A stretch of 64,000 nucleotides of DNA from positions 1,674,001-1,738,000 of the forward strand of contig CM072870.1 of assembly GCA_036937835.1 (NCBI GenBank), written 5' to 3'. The stretch's first letter is position 1; each line of letters opens with the position of its first letter. This document shows, in pieces, positions 12,008 to 25,900 of this stretch. Under the pieces are notes generated by a model, which saw only the letters and a list, made by a program, of their open reading frames with translations, made no database searches and was not told the origin of the DNA. The translations under genes and the position numbers were made by a program. This DNA comes from Pampus argenteus (Eukaryota; Chordata; Actinopteri; Scombriformes; Stromateidae).

Positions 12008-12176
12008 AGCTGCAGGAAGCTCTCAGAAGTGAGTTTTTTTGGTCCTAACTATAGAAATCCCTTACTTGTTGATGGCAAACATGGTTTTGATTAAATACAT
12101 TGCTCCTTGTTTAAGAAAAACTGTAGTTGTCAGTTTTGGCCTGAGAGAAAGCTATTTTTACTAATGTTACAGTAAA
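12008..12176 (+). repeat. Boundary monomer, A-to-B switch, locally scrambled
   Basis: This monomer carries the linked set T7 after GAG, TCCCTTACT, and TTAAATACATTG, which recurs in ten other places. Uniquely, the stretch normally reading CCTAATCATTAG reads CCTAACTATAG here (about 12045-12055). That is one base shorter with rearranged bases, and it offsets the extra T so that the monomer is again 169 bp. It marks the change from family A to family B. Confidence 0.8.
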
Positions 12177-14882
12177 AGCTGCAGGAAGCTCTCAGAAGTG
12201 AGTTTTTTGGTCCTAATCTTTAGAAATCAGTTACTTGTTGATGGCAAACGTGGTTTTGATTGAAAATATTGCTCCTTGTTTAAGAAAAACTGTAGTTGTC
12301 AGTTTTGGCCTGAGAGAAAGCTATTTTTACAAATGTTACAGTAAAAGCTGCAGGAAGCTCTCAAAAGTGAGTTTTTTGGTCCTAATCATTAGAAGTCAGG
12401 TACTTGTTGATGGCAAACGTGGTTGTGATTGAAAATATTGCTCCTTGTTTAAGAAAAACTGTAGTTGTCAGTTTTGGCCTGAGACAAAGCTATTTTTACA
12501 AATGTTACAGTAAAAGCTGCAGGAAGCTCTCAGAAGTGAGTTTTTTGGTACTAATCATTAGAAATCAGTTACTTGTTGATGGCAACCATAGTTTTGATTG
12601 AAAATATTGCTCCTTGTTTAAGAAAAACTGTAGTTGTCAGTTTTGGCCTGAGAGAAAGCTATTTTTACTAATGTTACAGTAAAAGCTGCAGGAAGCTCTC
12701 AGAAGTGAGTTTTTTGGTCCTAATTATTAGAAATCAGTTACTTGTTGATGGCAAACATGGTTTTGATTGAAAATATTGCTCCATGTTTAAGAAAAACTGT
12801 AGTTGTCAGTTTTGGCCTGAGAGAAAGTTTATTTTTACAAATGTTACAGTAAAAGCTGCAGGAAGCTCTCAGAAGTGAGTTTTTTGGTCCTAATCATTAG
12901 AAGTCAGTTACTTGTTGATGGCAAACATGGTTTTGATTGAAAATATTGCTCCTTGTTTAAGAAAAACTGTAGTTGTCAGTTTTGGCCTGAGAGAAAGGTA
13001 TTTTTACAAATGTTACAGTAAAAGCTGCAGGAAGCTCTCAGAAGTGAGTTTTTTGGTCCTAATCATTAGAAATCAGTTACTTGTTGATGGCAAACATGGT
13101 TTTGATTGAAAATATTGCTCCTTGTTTAAGAAAAACTGTAGTTGTCAGTTTTGGCCTGAGAGAAAGGTATTTTTACAAATGTTACAGTAAAAGCTGCAGG
13201 AAGCTCTCAAAAGTGAGTTTTTTGGTCCTAATCATTAGAAGTCAGGTACTTGTTGATGGCAAACGTGGTTTTGATTGAAAATATTGCTCCTTGTTTAAGA
13301 AAAACTGTAGTTGTCAGTTTTGGCCTGAGACAAAGCTATTTTTACAAATGTTACAGTAAAAGCTGCAGGAAGCTCTCAGAAGTGAGTTTTTTGGTCCTAA
13401 TCATTAGAAATCAGTTACTTGTTGATGGCAACCATAGTTTTGATTGAAAATATTGCTCCTTGTTTAAGAAAAACTGTAGTTGTCAGTTTTGGCCTGAGAG
13501 AAAGCTATTTTTACTAATGTTACAGTAAAAGCTGCAGGAAGCTCTCAGAAGTGAGTTTTTTGGTCCTAATTATTAGAAACCAGTTACTTGTTGATGGCAA
13601 CCATAGTTTTGATTGAAAATATTGCTCCTTGTTTAAGAAAAACTGTAGTTGTCAGTTTTGGCCTGAGAGAAAGGTATTTTTACAAATGTTACAGTAAAAG
13701 CTGCAGGAAGGTCTCAGAAGTGAGTTTTTTGGTCCTAATCATTAGAAATCAGTTACTTGTTGTGGGCAAACATGGTTTTGATTGAAAATATTGCTCCTTG
13801 TTTAAGAAAAACTGTAGTTGTCAGTTTTGGCCTGAGAGAAAGCTATTTTTTACAAATGTTACAGTAAAAGCTGCAGGAAGCTCTCAGAAGTGAGCTTTTT
13901 GGTCCAAATCATTAGAAATCAGTTACTTGTTGATAGCAAACATGGTTTTGATTGAAAATATTGCTCCTTGTTTAAGAAAAACTGTAGTTGTCAGTTTTGG
14001 CCTGAGAGAAAGCTATTTTTACTAATGTTACAGTAAAAGCTGCAGGAAGCTCTCAGAAGTGAGTTTTTTGGTCCTAATTATTAGAAATCAGTTACTTGTT
14101 GATGGCAAACATGGTTTTGATTGAAAATATTGCTCCTTGTTTAAGAAAAACTGTAGTTGTCAGTTTTGGCCTGAGAGAAAGTTATTTTTACAAATGTTAC
14201 AGTAAAAGCTGCAGGAAGCTCTCAGAAGTGAGCTTTTTGGTCCAAATCATTAGAAATCAGTTACTTGTTCATAGCAAACATGGTTTTGATTGAAAATATT
14301 GCTCCTTGTTTAAGAAAAACTGTAGTTGTCAGTTTTGGCCTGAGAGAAAGTTATTTTTACAAATGTTACAGTAAAAGCTGCAGGAAGCTCTCAGAAGTGA
14401 GTTTTTTGGTCCTAATCTTTAGAAATCAGTTACTTGTTGATGGCAAACGTGGTTTTGATTGAAAATATTGCTCCTTGTTTAATAAAAACTGTAGTTGTCA
14501 GTTTTGGCCTGAGAGAAAGGTATTTTTACATATGTTACAGTTAAAGCTGCAGGAAGCTCTCAGAAGTGAGTTTTTTGGTCCTAATTATTAGAAATCAGTT
14601 ACTTGTTGATGGCAAACATGGTTTTGATTGAAAATATTGCTCCTTGTTTAAGAAAAACTGTAGTTGTCAGTTTTGGCCTGAGAGAAAGTTATTTTTACAA
14701 ATGTTACAGTAAAAGCTGCAGGAAGCTCTCAGAAGTGAGCTTTTTGGTCCAAATCATTAGAAATCAGTTACTTGTTGATAGCAAACATGGTTTTGATTGA
14801 AAATATTGCTCCTTGTTTAAGAAAAACTGTAGTTGTCAGTTTTGGCCTGAGAGAAAGTTATTTTTACAAATGTTACAGTAAA
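12177..14882 (+). repeat. Family-B segment repeated at 18097-20802
   Basis: Sixteen monomers recur with a constant offset of 5920 bp (35 monomers plus five extra T) in the same order of diagnostic variants. The downstream copy has a private T-to-C at 18974 that creates a CpG. The two copies are separated by one extra 15-mer unit. Confidence 0.8.
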
Positions 14883-15559
14883 AGCTGCAGGAAGCTCTCA
14901 GAAGTGAGTTTTTTGGTCCTAATCTTTAGAAATCAGTTACTTGTTGATGGCAAACGTGGTTTTGATTGAAAATATTGCTCCTTGTTTAATAAAAACTGTA
15001 GTTGTCAGTTTTGGCCTGAGAGAAAGGTATTTTTACATATGTTACAGTAAAAGCTGCAGGAAGCTCTCAGAAGTGAGTTTTTTGGTACTAATCATTAGAA
15101 ATCAGTTACTTGTTGATGGCAACCATAGTTTTGATTGAAAATATTGCTCCTTGTTTAAGAAAAACTGTAGTTGTCAGTTTTGGCCTGAGAGAAAGCTATT
15201 TTTACTAATGTTACAGTAAAAGCTGCAGGAAGCTCTCAGAAGTGAGTTTTTTGGTCCTAATCATTAGAAATCAGTTACTTGTTGATGGCAAACGTGGTTT
15301 TGATTGAAAATATTGCTCCTTGTTTAAGAAAAACTGTAGTTGTCAGTTTTGGCCTGAGAGAAAGCTATTTTTAGTAATGTTACAGTAAAAGCTGCAGGAA
15401 GCTCTCAGAAGTGAGTTTTTTTGGTCCTAATCATTAGAAATCCCTTACTTGTTGATGGCAAACATGGTTTTGATTAAATACATTGCTCCTTGTTTAAGAA
15501 AAACTGTAGTTGTCAGTTTTGGCCTGAGAGAAAGCTATTTTTACTAATGTTACAGTAAA
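13023..15559 (+). repeat. Family-B 15-mer, tandem copy 1 (2537 bp)
   Basis: Fifteen monomers starting with a GAGAGAAAGGTATT monomer and ending with the T7/TCCCTTACT/TTAAATACATTG monomer. The next 2537 bp repeat the same variants in the same order, including the rare GAAACCAG and GGAAGGTCTC forms. I saw no difference between the two at any diagnostic position. Confidence 0.87.
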
Positions 15560-18096
15560 AGCTGCAGGAAGCTCTCAGAAGTGAGTTTTTTGGTCCTAAT
15601 CATTAGAAATCAGTTACTTGTTGATGGCAAACATGGTTTTGATTGAAAATATTGCTCCTTGTTTAAGAAAAACTGTAGTTGTCAGTTTTGGCCTGAGAGA
15701 AAGGTATTTTTACAAATGTTACAGTAAAAGCTGCAGGAAGCTCTCAAAAGTGAGTTTTTTGGTCCTAATCATTAGAAGTCAGGTACTTGTTGATGGCAAA
15801 CGTGGTTTTGATTGAAAATATTGCTCCTTGTTTAAGAAAAACTGTAGTTGTCAGTTTTGGCCTGAGACAAAGCTATTTTTACAAATGTTACAGTAAAAGC
15901 TGCAGGAAGCTCTCAGAAGTGAGTTTTTTGGTCCTAATCATTAGAAATCAGTTACTTGTTGATGGCAACCATAGTTTTGATTGAAAATATTGCTCCTTGT
16001 TTAAGAAAAACTGTAGTTGTCAGTTTTGGCCTGAGAGAAAGCTATTTTTACTAATGTTACAGTAAAAGCTGCAGGAAGCTCTCAGAAGTGAGTTTTTTGG
16101 TCCTAATTATTAGAAACCAGTTACTTGTTGATGGCAACCATAGTTTTGATTGAAAATATTGCTCCTTGTTTAAGAAAAACTGTAGTTGTCAGTTTTGGCC
16201 TGAGAGAAAGGTATTTTTACAAATGTTACAGTAAAAGCTGCAGGAAGGTCTCAGAAGTGAGTTTTTTGGTCCTAATCATTAGAAATCAGTTACTTGTTGT
16301 GGGCAAACATGGTTTTGATTGAAAATATTGCTCCTTGTTTAAGAAAAACTGTAGTTGTCAGTTTTGGCCTGAGAGAAAGCTATTTTTTACAAATGTTACA
16401 GTAAAAGCTGCAGGAAGCTCTCAGAAGTGAGCTTTTTGGTCCAAATCATTAGAAATCAGTTACTTGTTGATAGCAAACATGGTTTTGATTGAAAATATTG
16501 CTCCTTGTTTAAGAAAAACTGTAGTTGTCAGTTTTGGCCTGAGAGAAAGCTATTTTTACTAATGTTACAGTAAAAGCTGCAGGAAGCTCTCAGAAGTGAG
16601 TTTTTTGGTCCTAATTATTAGAAATCAGTTACTTGTTGATGGCAAACATGGTTTTGATTGAAAATATTGCTCCTTGTTTAAGAAAAACTGTAGTTGTCAG
16701 TTTTGGCCTGAGAGAAAGTTATTTTTACAAATGTTACAGTAAAAGCTGCAGGAAGCTCTCAGAAGTGAGCTTTTTGGTCCAAATCATTAGAAATCAGTTA
16801 CTTGTTCATAGCAAACATGGTTTTGATTGAAAATATTGCTCCTTGTTTAAGAAAAACTGTAGTTGTCAGTTTTGGCCTGAGAGAAAGTTATTTTTACAAA
16901 TGTTACAGTAAAAGCTGCAGGAAGCTCTCAGAAGTGAGTTTTTTGGTCCTAATCTTTAGAAATCAGTTACTTGTTGATGGCAAACGTGGTTTTGATTGAA
17001 AATATTGCTCCTTGTTTAATAAAAACTGTAGTTGTCAGTTTTGGCCTGAGAGAAAGGTATTTTTACATATGTTACAGTTAAAGCTGCAGGAAGCTCTCAG
17101 AAGTGAGTTTTTTGGTCCTAATTATTAGAAATCAGTTACTTGTTGATGGCAAACATGGTTTTGATTGAAAATATTGCTCCTTGTTTAAGAAAAACTGTAG
17201 TTGTCAGTTTTGGCCTGAGAGAAAGTTATTTTTACAAATGTTACAGTAAAAGCTGCAGGAAGCTCTCAGAAGTGAGCTTTTTGGTCCAAATCATTAGAAA
17301 TCAGTTACTTGTTGATAGCAAACATGGTTTTGATTGAAAATATTGCTCCTTGTTTAAGAAAAACTGTAGTTGTCAGTTTTGGCCTGAGAGAAAGTTATTT
17401 TTACAAATGTTACAGTAAAAGCTGCAGGAAGCTCTCAGAAGTGAGTTTTTTGGTCCTAATCTTTAGAAATCAGTTACTTGTTGATGGCAAACGTGGTTTT
17501 GATTGAAAATATTGCTCCTTGTTTAATAAAAACTGTAGTTGTCAGTTTTGGCCTGAGAGAAAGGTATTTTTACATATGTTACAGTAAAAGCTGCAGGAAG
17601 CTCTCAGAAGTGAGTTTTTTGGTACTAATCATTAGAAATCAGTTACTTGTTGATGGCAACCATAGTTTTGATTGAAAATATTGCTCCTTGTTTAAGAAAA
17701 ACTGTAGTTGTCAGTTTTGGCCTGAGAGAAAGCTATTTTTACTAATGTTACAGTAAAAGCTGCAGGAAGCTCTCAGAAGTGAGTTTTTTGGTCCTAATCA
17801 TTAGAAATCAGTTACTTGTTGATGGCAAACGTGGTTTTGATTGAAAATATTGCTCCTTGTTTAAGAAAAACTGTAGTTGTCAGTTTTGGCCTGAGAGAAA
17901 GCTATTTTTAGTAATGTTACAGTAAAAGCTGCAGGAAGCTCTCAGAAGTGAGTTTTTTTGGTCCTAATCATTAGAAATCCCTTACTTGTTGATGGCAAAC
18001 ATGGTTTTGATTAAATACATTGCTCCTTGTTTAAGAAAAACTGTAGTTGTCAGTTTTGGCCTGAGAGAAAGCTATTTTTACTAATGTTACAGTAAA
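15560..18096 (+). repeat. Family-B 15-mer, tandem copy 2 (2537 bp)
   Basis: Direct tandem repeat of 13023-15559 with identical length and monomer order. The following monomer at 18097 has AATCTTTAG rather than AATCATTAG, so the tandem stops after two copies. Near identity suggests a recent duplication. Confidence 0.87.
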
Positions 18097-19957
18097 AGCT
18101 GCAGGAAGCTCTCAGAAGTGAGTTTTTTGGTCCTAATCTTTAGAAATCAGTTACTTGTTGATGGCAAACGTGGTTTTGATTGAAAATATTGCTCCTTGTT
18201 TAAGAAAAACTGTAGTTGTCAGTTTTGGCCTGAGAGAAAGCTATTTTTACAAATGTTACAGTAAAAGCTGCAGGAAGCTCTCAAAAGTGAGTTTTTTGGT
18301 CCTAATCATTAGAAGTCAGGTACTTGTTGATGGCAAACGTGGTTGTGATTGAAAATATTGCTCCTTGTTTAAGAAAAACTGTAGTTGTCAGTTTTGGCCT
18401 GAGACAAAGCTATTTTTACAAATGTTACAGTAAAAGCTGCAGGAAGCTCTCAGAAGTGAGTTTTTTGGTACTAATCATTAGAAATCAGTTACTTGTTGAT
18501 GGCAACCATAGTTTTGATTGAAAATATTGCTCCTTGTTTAAGAAAAACTGTAGTTGTCAGTTTTGGCCTGAGAGAAAGCTATTTTTACTAATGTTACAGT
18601 AAAAGCTGCAGGAAGCTCTCAGAAGTGAGTTTTTTGGTCCTAATTATTAGAAATCAGTTACTTGTTGATGGCAAACATGGTTTTGATTGAAAATATTGCT
18701 CCATGTTTAAGAAAAACTGTAGTTGTCAGTTTTGGCCTGAGAGAAAGTTTATTTTTACAAATGTTACAGTAAAAGCTGCAGGAAGCTCTCAGAAGTGAGT
18801 TTTTTGGTCCTAATCATTAGAAGTCAGTTACTTGTTGATGGCAAACATGGTTTTGATTGAAAATATTGCTCCTTGTTTAAGAAAAACTGTAGTTGTCAGT
18901 TTTGGCCTGAGAGAAAGGTATTTTTACAAATGTTACAGTAAAAGCTGCAGGAAGCTCTCAGAAGTGAGTTTTTCGGTCCTAATCATTAGAAATCAGTTAC
19001 TTGTTGATGGCAAACATGGTTTTGATTGAAAATATTGCTCCTTGTTTAAGAAAAACTGTAGTTGTCAGTTTTGGCCTGAGAGAAAGGTATTTTTACAAAT
19101 GTTACAGTAAAAGCTGCAGGAAGCTCTCAAAAGTGAGTTTTTTGGTCCTAATCATTAGAAGTCAGGTACTTGTTGATGGCAAACGTGGTTTTGATTGAAA
19201 ATATTGCTCCTTGTTTAAGAAAAACTGTAGTTGTCAGTTTTGGCCTGAGACAAAGCTATTTTTACAAATGTTACAGTAAAAGCTGCAGGAAGCTCTCAGA
19301 AGTGAGTTTTTTGGTCCTAATCATTAGAAATCAGTTACTTGTTGATGGCAACCATAGTTTTGATTGAAAATATTGCTCCTTGTTTAAGAAAAACTGTAGT
19401 TGTCAGTTTTGGCCTGAGAGAAAGCTATTTTTACTAATGTTACAGTAAAAGCTGCAGGAAGCTCTCAGAAGTGAGTTTTTTGGTCCTAATTATTAGAAAC
19501 CAGTTACTTGTTGATGGCAACCATAGTTTTGATTGAAAATATTGCTCCTTGTTTAAGAAAAACTGTAGTTGTCAGTTTTGGCCTGAGAGAAAGGTATTTT
19601 TACAAATGTTACAGTAAAAGCTGCAGGAAGGTCTCAGAAGTGAGTTTTTTGGTCCTAATCATTAGAAATCAGTTACTTGTTGTGGGCAAACATGGTTTTG
19701 ATTGAAAATATTGCTCCTTGTTTAAGAAAAACTGTAGTTGTCAGTTTTGGCCTGAGAGAAAGCTATTTTTTACAAATGTTACAGTAAAAGCTGCAGGAAG
19801 CTCTCAGAAGTGAGCTTTTTGGTCCAAATCATTAGAAATCAGTTACTTGTTGATAGCAAACATGGTTTTGATTGAAAATATTGCTCCTTGTTTAAGAAAA
19901 ACTGTAGTTGTCAGTTTTGGCCTGAGAGAAAGCTATTTTTACTAATGTTACAGTAAA

Positions 19958-22900
19958 AGCTGCAGGAAGCTCTCAGAAGTGAGTTTTTTGGTCCTAATTA
20001 TTAGAAATCAGTTACTTGTTGATGGCAAACATGGTTTTGATTGAAAATATTGCTCCTTGTTTAAGAAAAACTGTAGTTGTCAGTTTTGGCCTGAGAGAAA
20101 GTTATTTTTACAAATGTTACAGTAAAAGCTGCAGGAAGCTCTCAGAAGTGAGCTTTTTGGTCCAAATCATTAGAAATCAGTTACTTGTTCATAGCAAACA
20201 TGGTTTTGATTGAAAATATTGCTCCTTGTTTAAGAAAAACTGTAGTTGTCAGTTTTGGCCTGAGAGAAAGTTATTTTTACAAATGTTACAGTAAAAGCTG
20301 CAGGAAGCTCTCAGAAGTGAGTTTTTTGGTCCTAATCTTTAGAAATCAGTTACTTGTTGATGGCAAACGTGGTTTTGATTGAAAATATTGCTCCTTGTTT
20401 AATAAAAACTGTAGTTGTCAGTTTTGGCCTGAGAGAAAGGTATTTTTACATATGTTACAGTTAAAGCTGCAGGAAGCTCTCAGAAGTGAGTTTTTTGGTC
20501 CTAATTATTAGAAATCAGTTACTTGTTGATGGCAAACATGGTTTTGATTGAAAATATTGCTCCTTGTTTAAGAAAAACTGTAGTTGTCAGTTTTGGCCTG
20601 AGAGAAAGTTATTTTTACAAATGTTACAGTAAAAGCTGCAGGAAGCTCTCAGAAGTGAGCTTTTTGGTCCAAATCATTAGAAATCAGTTACTTGTTGATA
20701 GCAAACATGGTTTTGATTGAAAATATTGCTCCTTGTTTAAGAAAAACTGTAGTTGTCAGTTTTGGCCTGAGAGAAAGTTATTTTTACAAATGTTACAGTA
20801 AAAGCTGCAGGAAGCTCTCAGAAGTGAGTTTTTTGGTCCTAATCTTTAGAAATCAGTTACTTGTTGATGGCAAACGTGGTTTTGATTGAAAATATTGCTC
20901 CTTGTTTAATAAAAACTGTAGTTGTCAGTTTTGGCCTGAGAGAAAGGTATTTTTACATATGTTACAGTTAAAGCTGCAGGAAGCTCTCAGAAGTGAGTTT
21001 TTTGGTCCTAATCATTAGAAATCAGTTACTTGTTGATGGCAAACATCGTTTTGATTGAAAATATTGCTCCTTGTTTAAGAAAAACTGTAGTTGTCAGTTT
21101 TGGCCTGAGAGAAAGCTATTTTTACAAATGTTACAGTAAAAGCTGCAGGAAGCTCTCAAAAGTGAGTTTTTTGGTCCTAATCATTAGAAGTCAGGTACTT
21201 GTTGATGGCAAACGTGGTTGTGATTGAAAATATTGCTCCTTGTTTAAGAAAAACTGTAGTTGTCAGTTTTGGCCTGAGACAAAGCTATTTTTACAAATGT
21301 TACAGTAAAAGCTGCAGGAAGCTCTCAGAAGTGAGTTTTTTGGTACTAATCATTAGAAATCAGTTACTTGTTGATGGCAACCATAGTTTTGATTGAAAAT
21401 ATTGCTCCTTGTTTAAGAAAAACTGTAGTTGTCAGTTTTGGCCTGAGAGAAAGCTATTTTTACTAATGTTACAGTAAAAGCTGCAGGAAGCTCTCAGAAG
21501 TGAGTTTTTTGGTCCTAATCATTAGAAATCAGTTACTTGTTGATGGCAAACGTGGTTTTGATTGAAAATATTGCTCCTTGTTTAAGAAAAACTGTAGTTG
21601 TCAGTTTTGGCCTGAGAGAAAGCTATTTTTAGTAATGTTACAGTAAAAGCTGCAGGAAGCTCTCAGAAGTGAGTTTTTTTGGTCCTAATCATTAGAAATC
21701 CCTTACTTGTTGATGGCAAACATGGTTTTGATTAAATACATTGCTCCTTGTTTAAGAAAAACTGTAGTTGTCAGTTTTGGCCTGAGAGAAAGCTATTTTT
21801 ACTAATGTTACAGTAAAAGCTGCAGGAAGCTCTCAGAAGTGAGTTTTTTGGTCCTAATCTTTAGAAATCAGTTACTTGTTGATGGCAAACGTGGTTTTGA
21901 TTGAAAATATTGCTCCTTGTTTAAGAAAAACTGTAGTTGTCAGTTTTGGCCTGAGAGAAAGCTATTTTTACAAATGTTACAGTAAAAGCTGCAGGAAGCT
22001 CTCAAAAGTGAGTTTTTTGGTCCTAATCATTAGAAGTCAGGTACTTGTTGATGGCAAACGTGGTTGTGATTGAAAATATTGCTCCTTGTTTAAGAAAAAC
22101 TGTAGTTGTCAGTTTTGGCCTGAGACAAAGCTATTTTTACAAATGTTACAGTAAAAGCTGCAGGAAGCTCTCAGAAGTGAGTTTTTTGGTACTAATCATT
22201 AGAAATCAGTTACTTGTTGATGGCAACCATAGTTTTGATTGAAAATATTGCTCCTTGTTTAAGAAAAACTGTAGTTGTCAGTTTTGGCCTGAGAGAAAGC
22301 TATTTTTACTAATGTTACAGTAAAAGCTGCAGGAAGCTCTCAGAAGTGAGTTTTTTGGTCCTAATTATTAGAAATCAGTTACTTGTTGATGGCAAACATG
22401 GTTTTGATTGAAAATATTGCTCCATGTTTAAGAAAAACTGTAGTTGTCAGTTTTGGCCTGAGAGAAAGTTTATTTTTACAAATGTTACAGTAAAAGCTGC
22501 AGGAAGCTCTCAGAAGTGAGTTTTTTGGTCCTAATCATTAGAAGTCAGTTACTTGTTGATGGCAAACATGGTTTTGATTGAAAATATTGCTCCTTGTTTA
22601 AGAAAAACTGTAGTTGTCAGTTTTGGCCTGAGAGAAAGGTATTTTTTACAAATGTTACAGTAAAAGCTGCAGGAAGCTCTCAGAAGTGAGTTTTTTGGTC
22701 CTAATCATTAGAAATCAGTTACTTGTTGATGGCAAACATGGTTTTGATTGAAAATATTGCTCCTTGTTTAAGAAAAACTGTAGTTGTCAGTTTTGGCCTG
22801 AGAGAAAGGTATTTTTACAAATGTTACAGTAAAAGCTGCAGGAAGCTCTCAAAAGTGAGTTTTTTGGTCCTAATCATTAGAAGTCAGGTACTTGTTGATG

Positions 22901-25900
22901 GCAAACGTGGTTTTGATTGAAAATATTGCTCCTTGTTTAAGAAAAACTGTAGTTGTCAGTTTTGGCCTGAGACAAAGCTATTTTTACAAATGTTACAGTA
23001 AAAGCTGCAGGAAGCTCTCAGAAGTGAGTTTTTTGGTCCTAATCATTAGAAATCAGTTACTTGTTGATGGCAACCATAGTTTTGATTGAAAATATTGCTC
23101 CTTGTTTAAGAAAAACTGTAGTTGTCAGTTTTGGCCTGAGAGAAAGCTATTTTTACTAATGTTACAGTAAAAGCTGCAGGAAGCTCTCAGAAGTGAGTTT
23201 TTTGGTCCTAATTATTAGAAACCAGTTACTTGTTGATGGCAACCATAGTTTTGATTGAAAATATTGCTCCTTGTTTAAGAAAAACTGTAGTTGTCAGTTT
23301 TGGCCTGAGAGAAAGGTATTTTTACAAATGTTACAGTAAAAGCTGCAGGAAGGTCTCAGAAGTGAGTTTTTTGGTCCTAATCATTAGAAATCAGTTACTT
23401 GTTGTGGGCAAACATGGTTTTGATTGAAAATATTGCTCCTTGTTTAAGAAAAACTGTAGTTGTCAGTTTTGGCCTGAGAGAAAGCTATTTTTTACAAATG
23501 TTACAGTAAAAGCTGCAGGAAGCTCTCAGAAGTGAGCTTTTTGGTCCAAATCATTAGAAATCAGTTACTTGTTGATAGCAAACATGGTTTTGATTGAAAA
23601 TATTGCTCCTTGTTTAAGAAAAACTGTAGTTGTCAGTTTTGGCCTGAGAGAAAGCTATTTTTACTAATGTTACAGTAAAAGCTGCAGGAAGCTCTCAGAA
23701 GTGAGTTTTTTGGTCCTAATTATTAGAAATCAGTTACTTGTTGATGGCAAACATGGTTTTGATTGAAAATATTGCTCCTTGTTTAAGAAAAACTGTAGTT
23801 GTCAGTTTTGGCCTGAGAGAAAGTTATTTTTACAAATGTTACAGTAAAAGCTGCAGGAAGCTCTCAGAAGTGAGTTTTTTGGTCCTAATTATTAGAAATC
23901 AGTTACTTGTTGATGGCAAACATGGTTTTGATTGAAAATATTGCTCCTTGTTTAAGAAAAACTGTAGTTGTCAGTTTTGGCCTGAGAGAAAGTTATTTTT
24001 ACAAATGTTACAGTAAAAGCTGCAGGAAGCTCTCAGAAGTGAGCTTTTTGGTCCAAATCATTAGAAATCAGTTACTTGTTGATAGCAAACATGGTTTTGA
24101 TTGAAAATATTGCTCCTTGTTTAAGAAAAACTGTAGTTGTCAGTTTTGGCCTGAGAGAAAGTTATTTTTACAAATGTTACAGTAAAAGCTGCAGGAAGCT
24201 CTCAGAAGTGAGTTTTTTGGTCCTAATCTTTAGAAATCAGTTACTTGTTGATGGCAAACGTGGTTTTGATTGAAAATATTGCTCCTTGTTTAATAAAAAC
24301 TGTAGTTGTCAGTTTTGGCCTGAGAGAAAGGTATTTTTACATATGTTACAGTTAAAGCTGCAGGAAGCTCTCAGAAGTGAGTTTTTTGGTCCTAATCATT
24401 AGAAATCAGTTACTTGTTGATGGCAAACATCGTTTTGATTGAAAATATTGCTCCTTGTTTAAGAAAAACTGTAGTTGTCAGTTTTGGCCTGAGAGAAAGC
24501 TATTTTTACAAATGTTACAGTAAAAGCTGCAGGAAGCTCTCAAAAGTGAGTTTTTTGGTCCTAATCATTAGAAGTCAGGTACTTGTTGATGGCAAACGTG
24601 GTTGTGATTGAAAATATTGCTCCTTGTTTAAGAAAAACTGTAGTTGTCAGTTTTGGCCTGAGACAAAGCTATTTTTACAAATGTTACAGTAAAAGCTGCA
24701 GGAAGCTCTCAGAAGTGAGTTTTTTGGTACTAATCATTAGAAATCAGTTACTTGTTGATGGCAACCATAGTTTTGATTGAAAATATTGCTCCTTGTTTAA
24801 GAAAAACTGTAGTTGTCAGTTTTGGCCTGAGAGAAAGCTATTTTTACAAATGTTACAGTAAAAGCTGCAGGAAGGTCTCAGAAGTGAGTTTTTTGGTCCT
24901 AATCATTAGAAATCAGTTACTTGTTGTGGGCAAACATGGTTTTGATTGAAAATATTGCTCCTTGTTTAAGAAAAACTGTAGTTGTCAGTTTTGGCCTGAG
25001 AGAAAGCTATTTTTTACAAATGTTACAGTAAAAGCTGCAGGAAGCTCTCAGAAGTGAGCTTTTTGGTCCAAATCATTAGAAATCAGTTACTTGTTGATAG
25101 CAAACATGGTTTTGATTGAAAATATTGCTCCTTGTTTAAGAAAAACTGTAGTTGTCAGTTTTGGCCTGAGAGAAAGCTATTTTTTACAAATGTTACAGTA
25201 AAAGCTGCAGGAAGCTCTCAGAAGTGAGCTTTTTGGTCCAAATCATTAGAAATCAGTTACTTGTTGATAGCAAACATGGTTTTGATTGAAAATATTGCTC
25301 CTTGTTTAAGAAAAACTGTAGTTGTCAGTTTTGGCCTGAGAGAAAGCTATTTTTACTAATGTTACAGTAAAAGCTGCAGGAAGCTCTCAGAAGTGAGTTT
25401 TTTGGTCCTAATTATTAGAAATCAGTTACTTGTTGATGGCAAACATGGTTTTGATTGAAAATATTGCTCCTTGTTTAAGAAAAACTGTAGTTGTCAGTTT
25501 TGGCCTGAGAGAAAGTTATTTTTACAAATGTTACAGTAAAAGCTGCAGGAAGCTCTCAGAAGTGAGCTTTTTGGTCCAAATCATTAGAAATCAGTTACTT
25601 GTTGATAGCAAACATGGTTTTGATTGAAAATATTGCTCCTTGTTTAAGAAAAACTGTAGTTGTCAGTTTTGGCCTGAGAGAAAGTAATTTTTACAAATGT
25701 TACAGTAAAAGCTGCAGGAAGCTCTCAGAAGTGAGTTTTTTGGTCCTAATCTTTAGAAATCAGTTACTTGTTGATGGCAAACGTGGTTTTGATTGAAAAT
25801 ATTGCTCCTTGTTTAATAAAAACTGTAGTTGTCAGTTTTGGCCTGAGAGAAAGGTATTTTTACATATGTTACAGTTAAAGCTGCAGGAAGCTCTCAGAAG

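Noticed and set aside
13023..18096. Assembly artefact as the sole explanation for identical tandem units
   Set aside because: It cannot be excluded without reads, but other HOR copies differ by whole-monomer indels and private substitutions, which argues for real biological copies overall.
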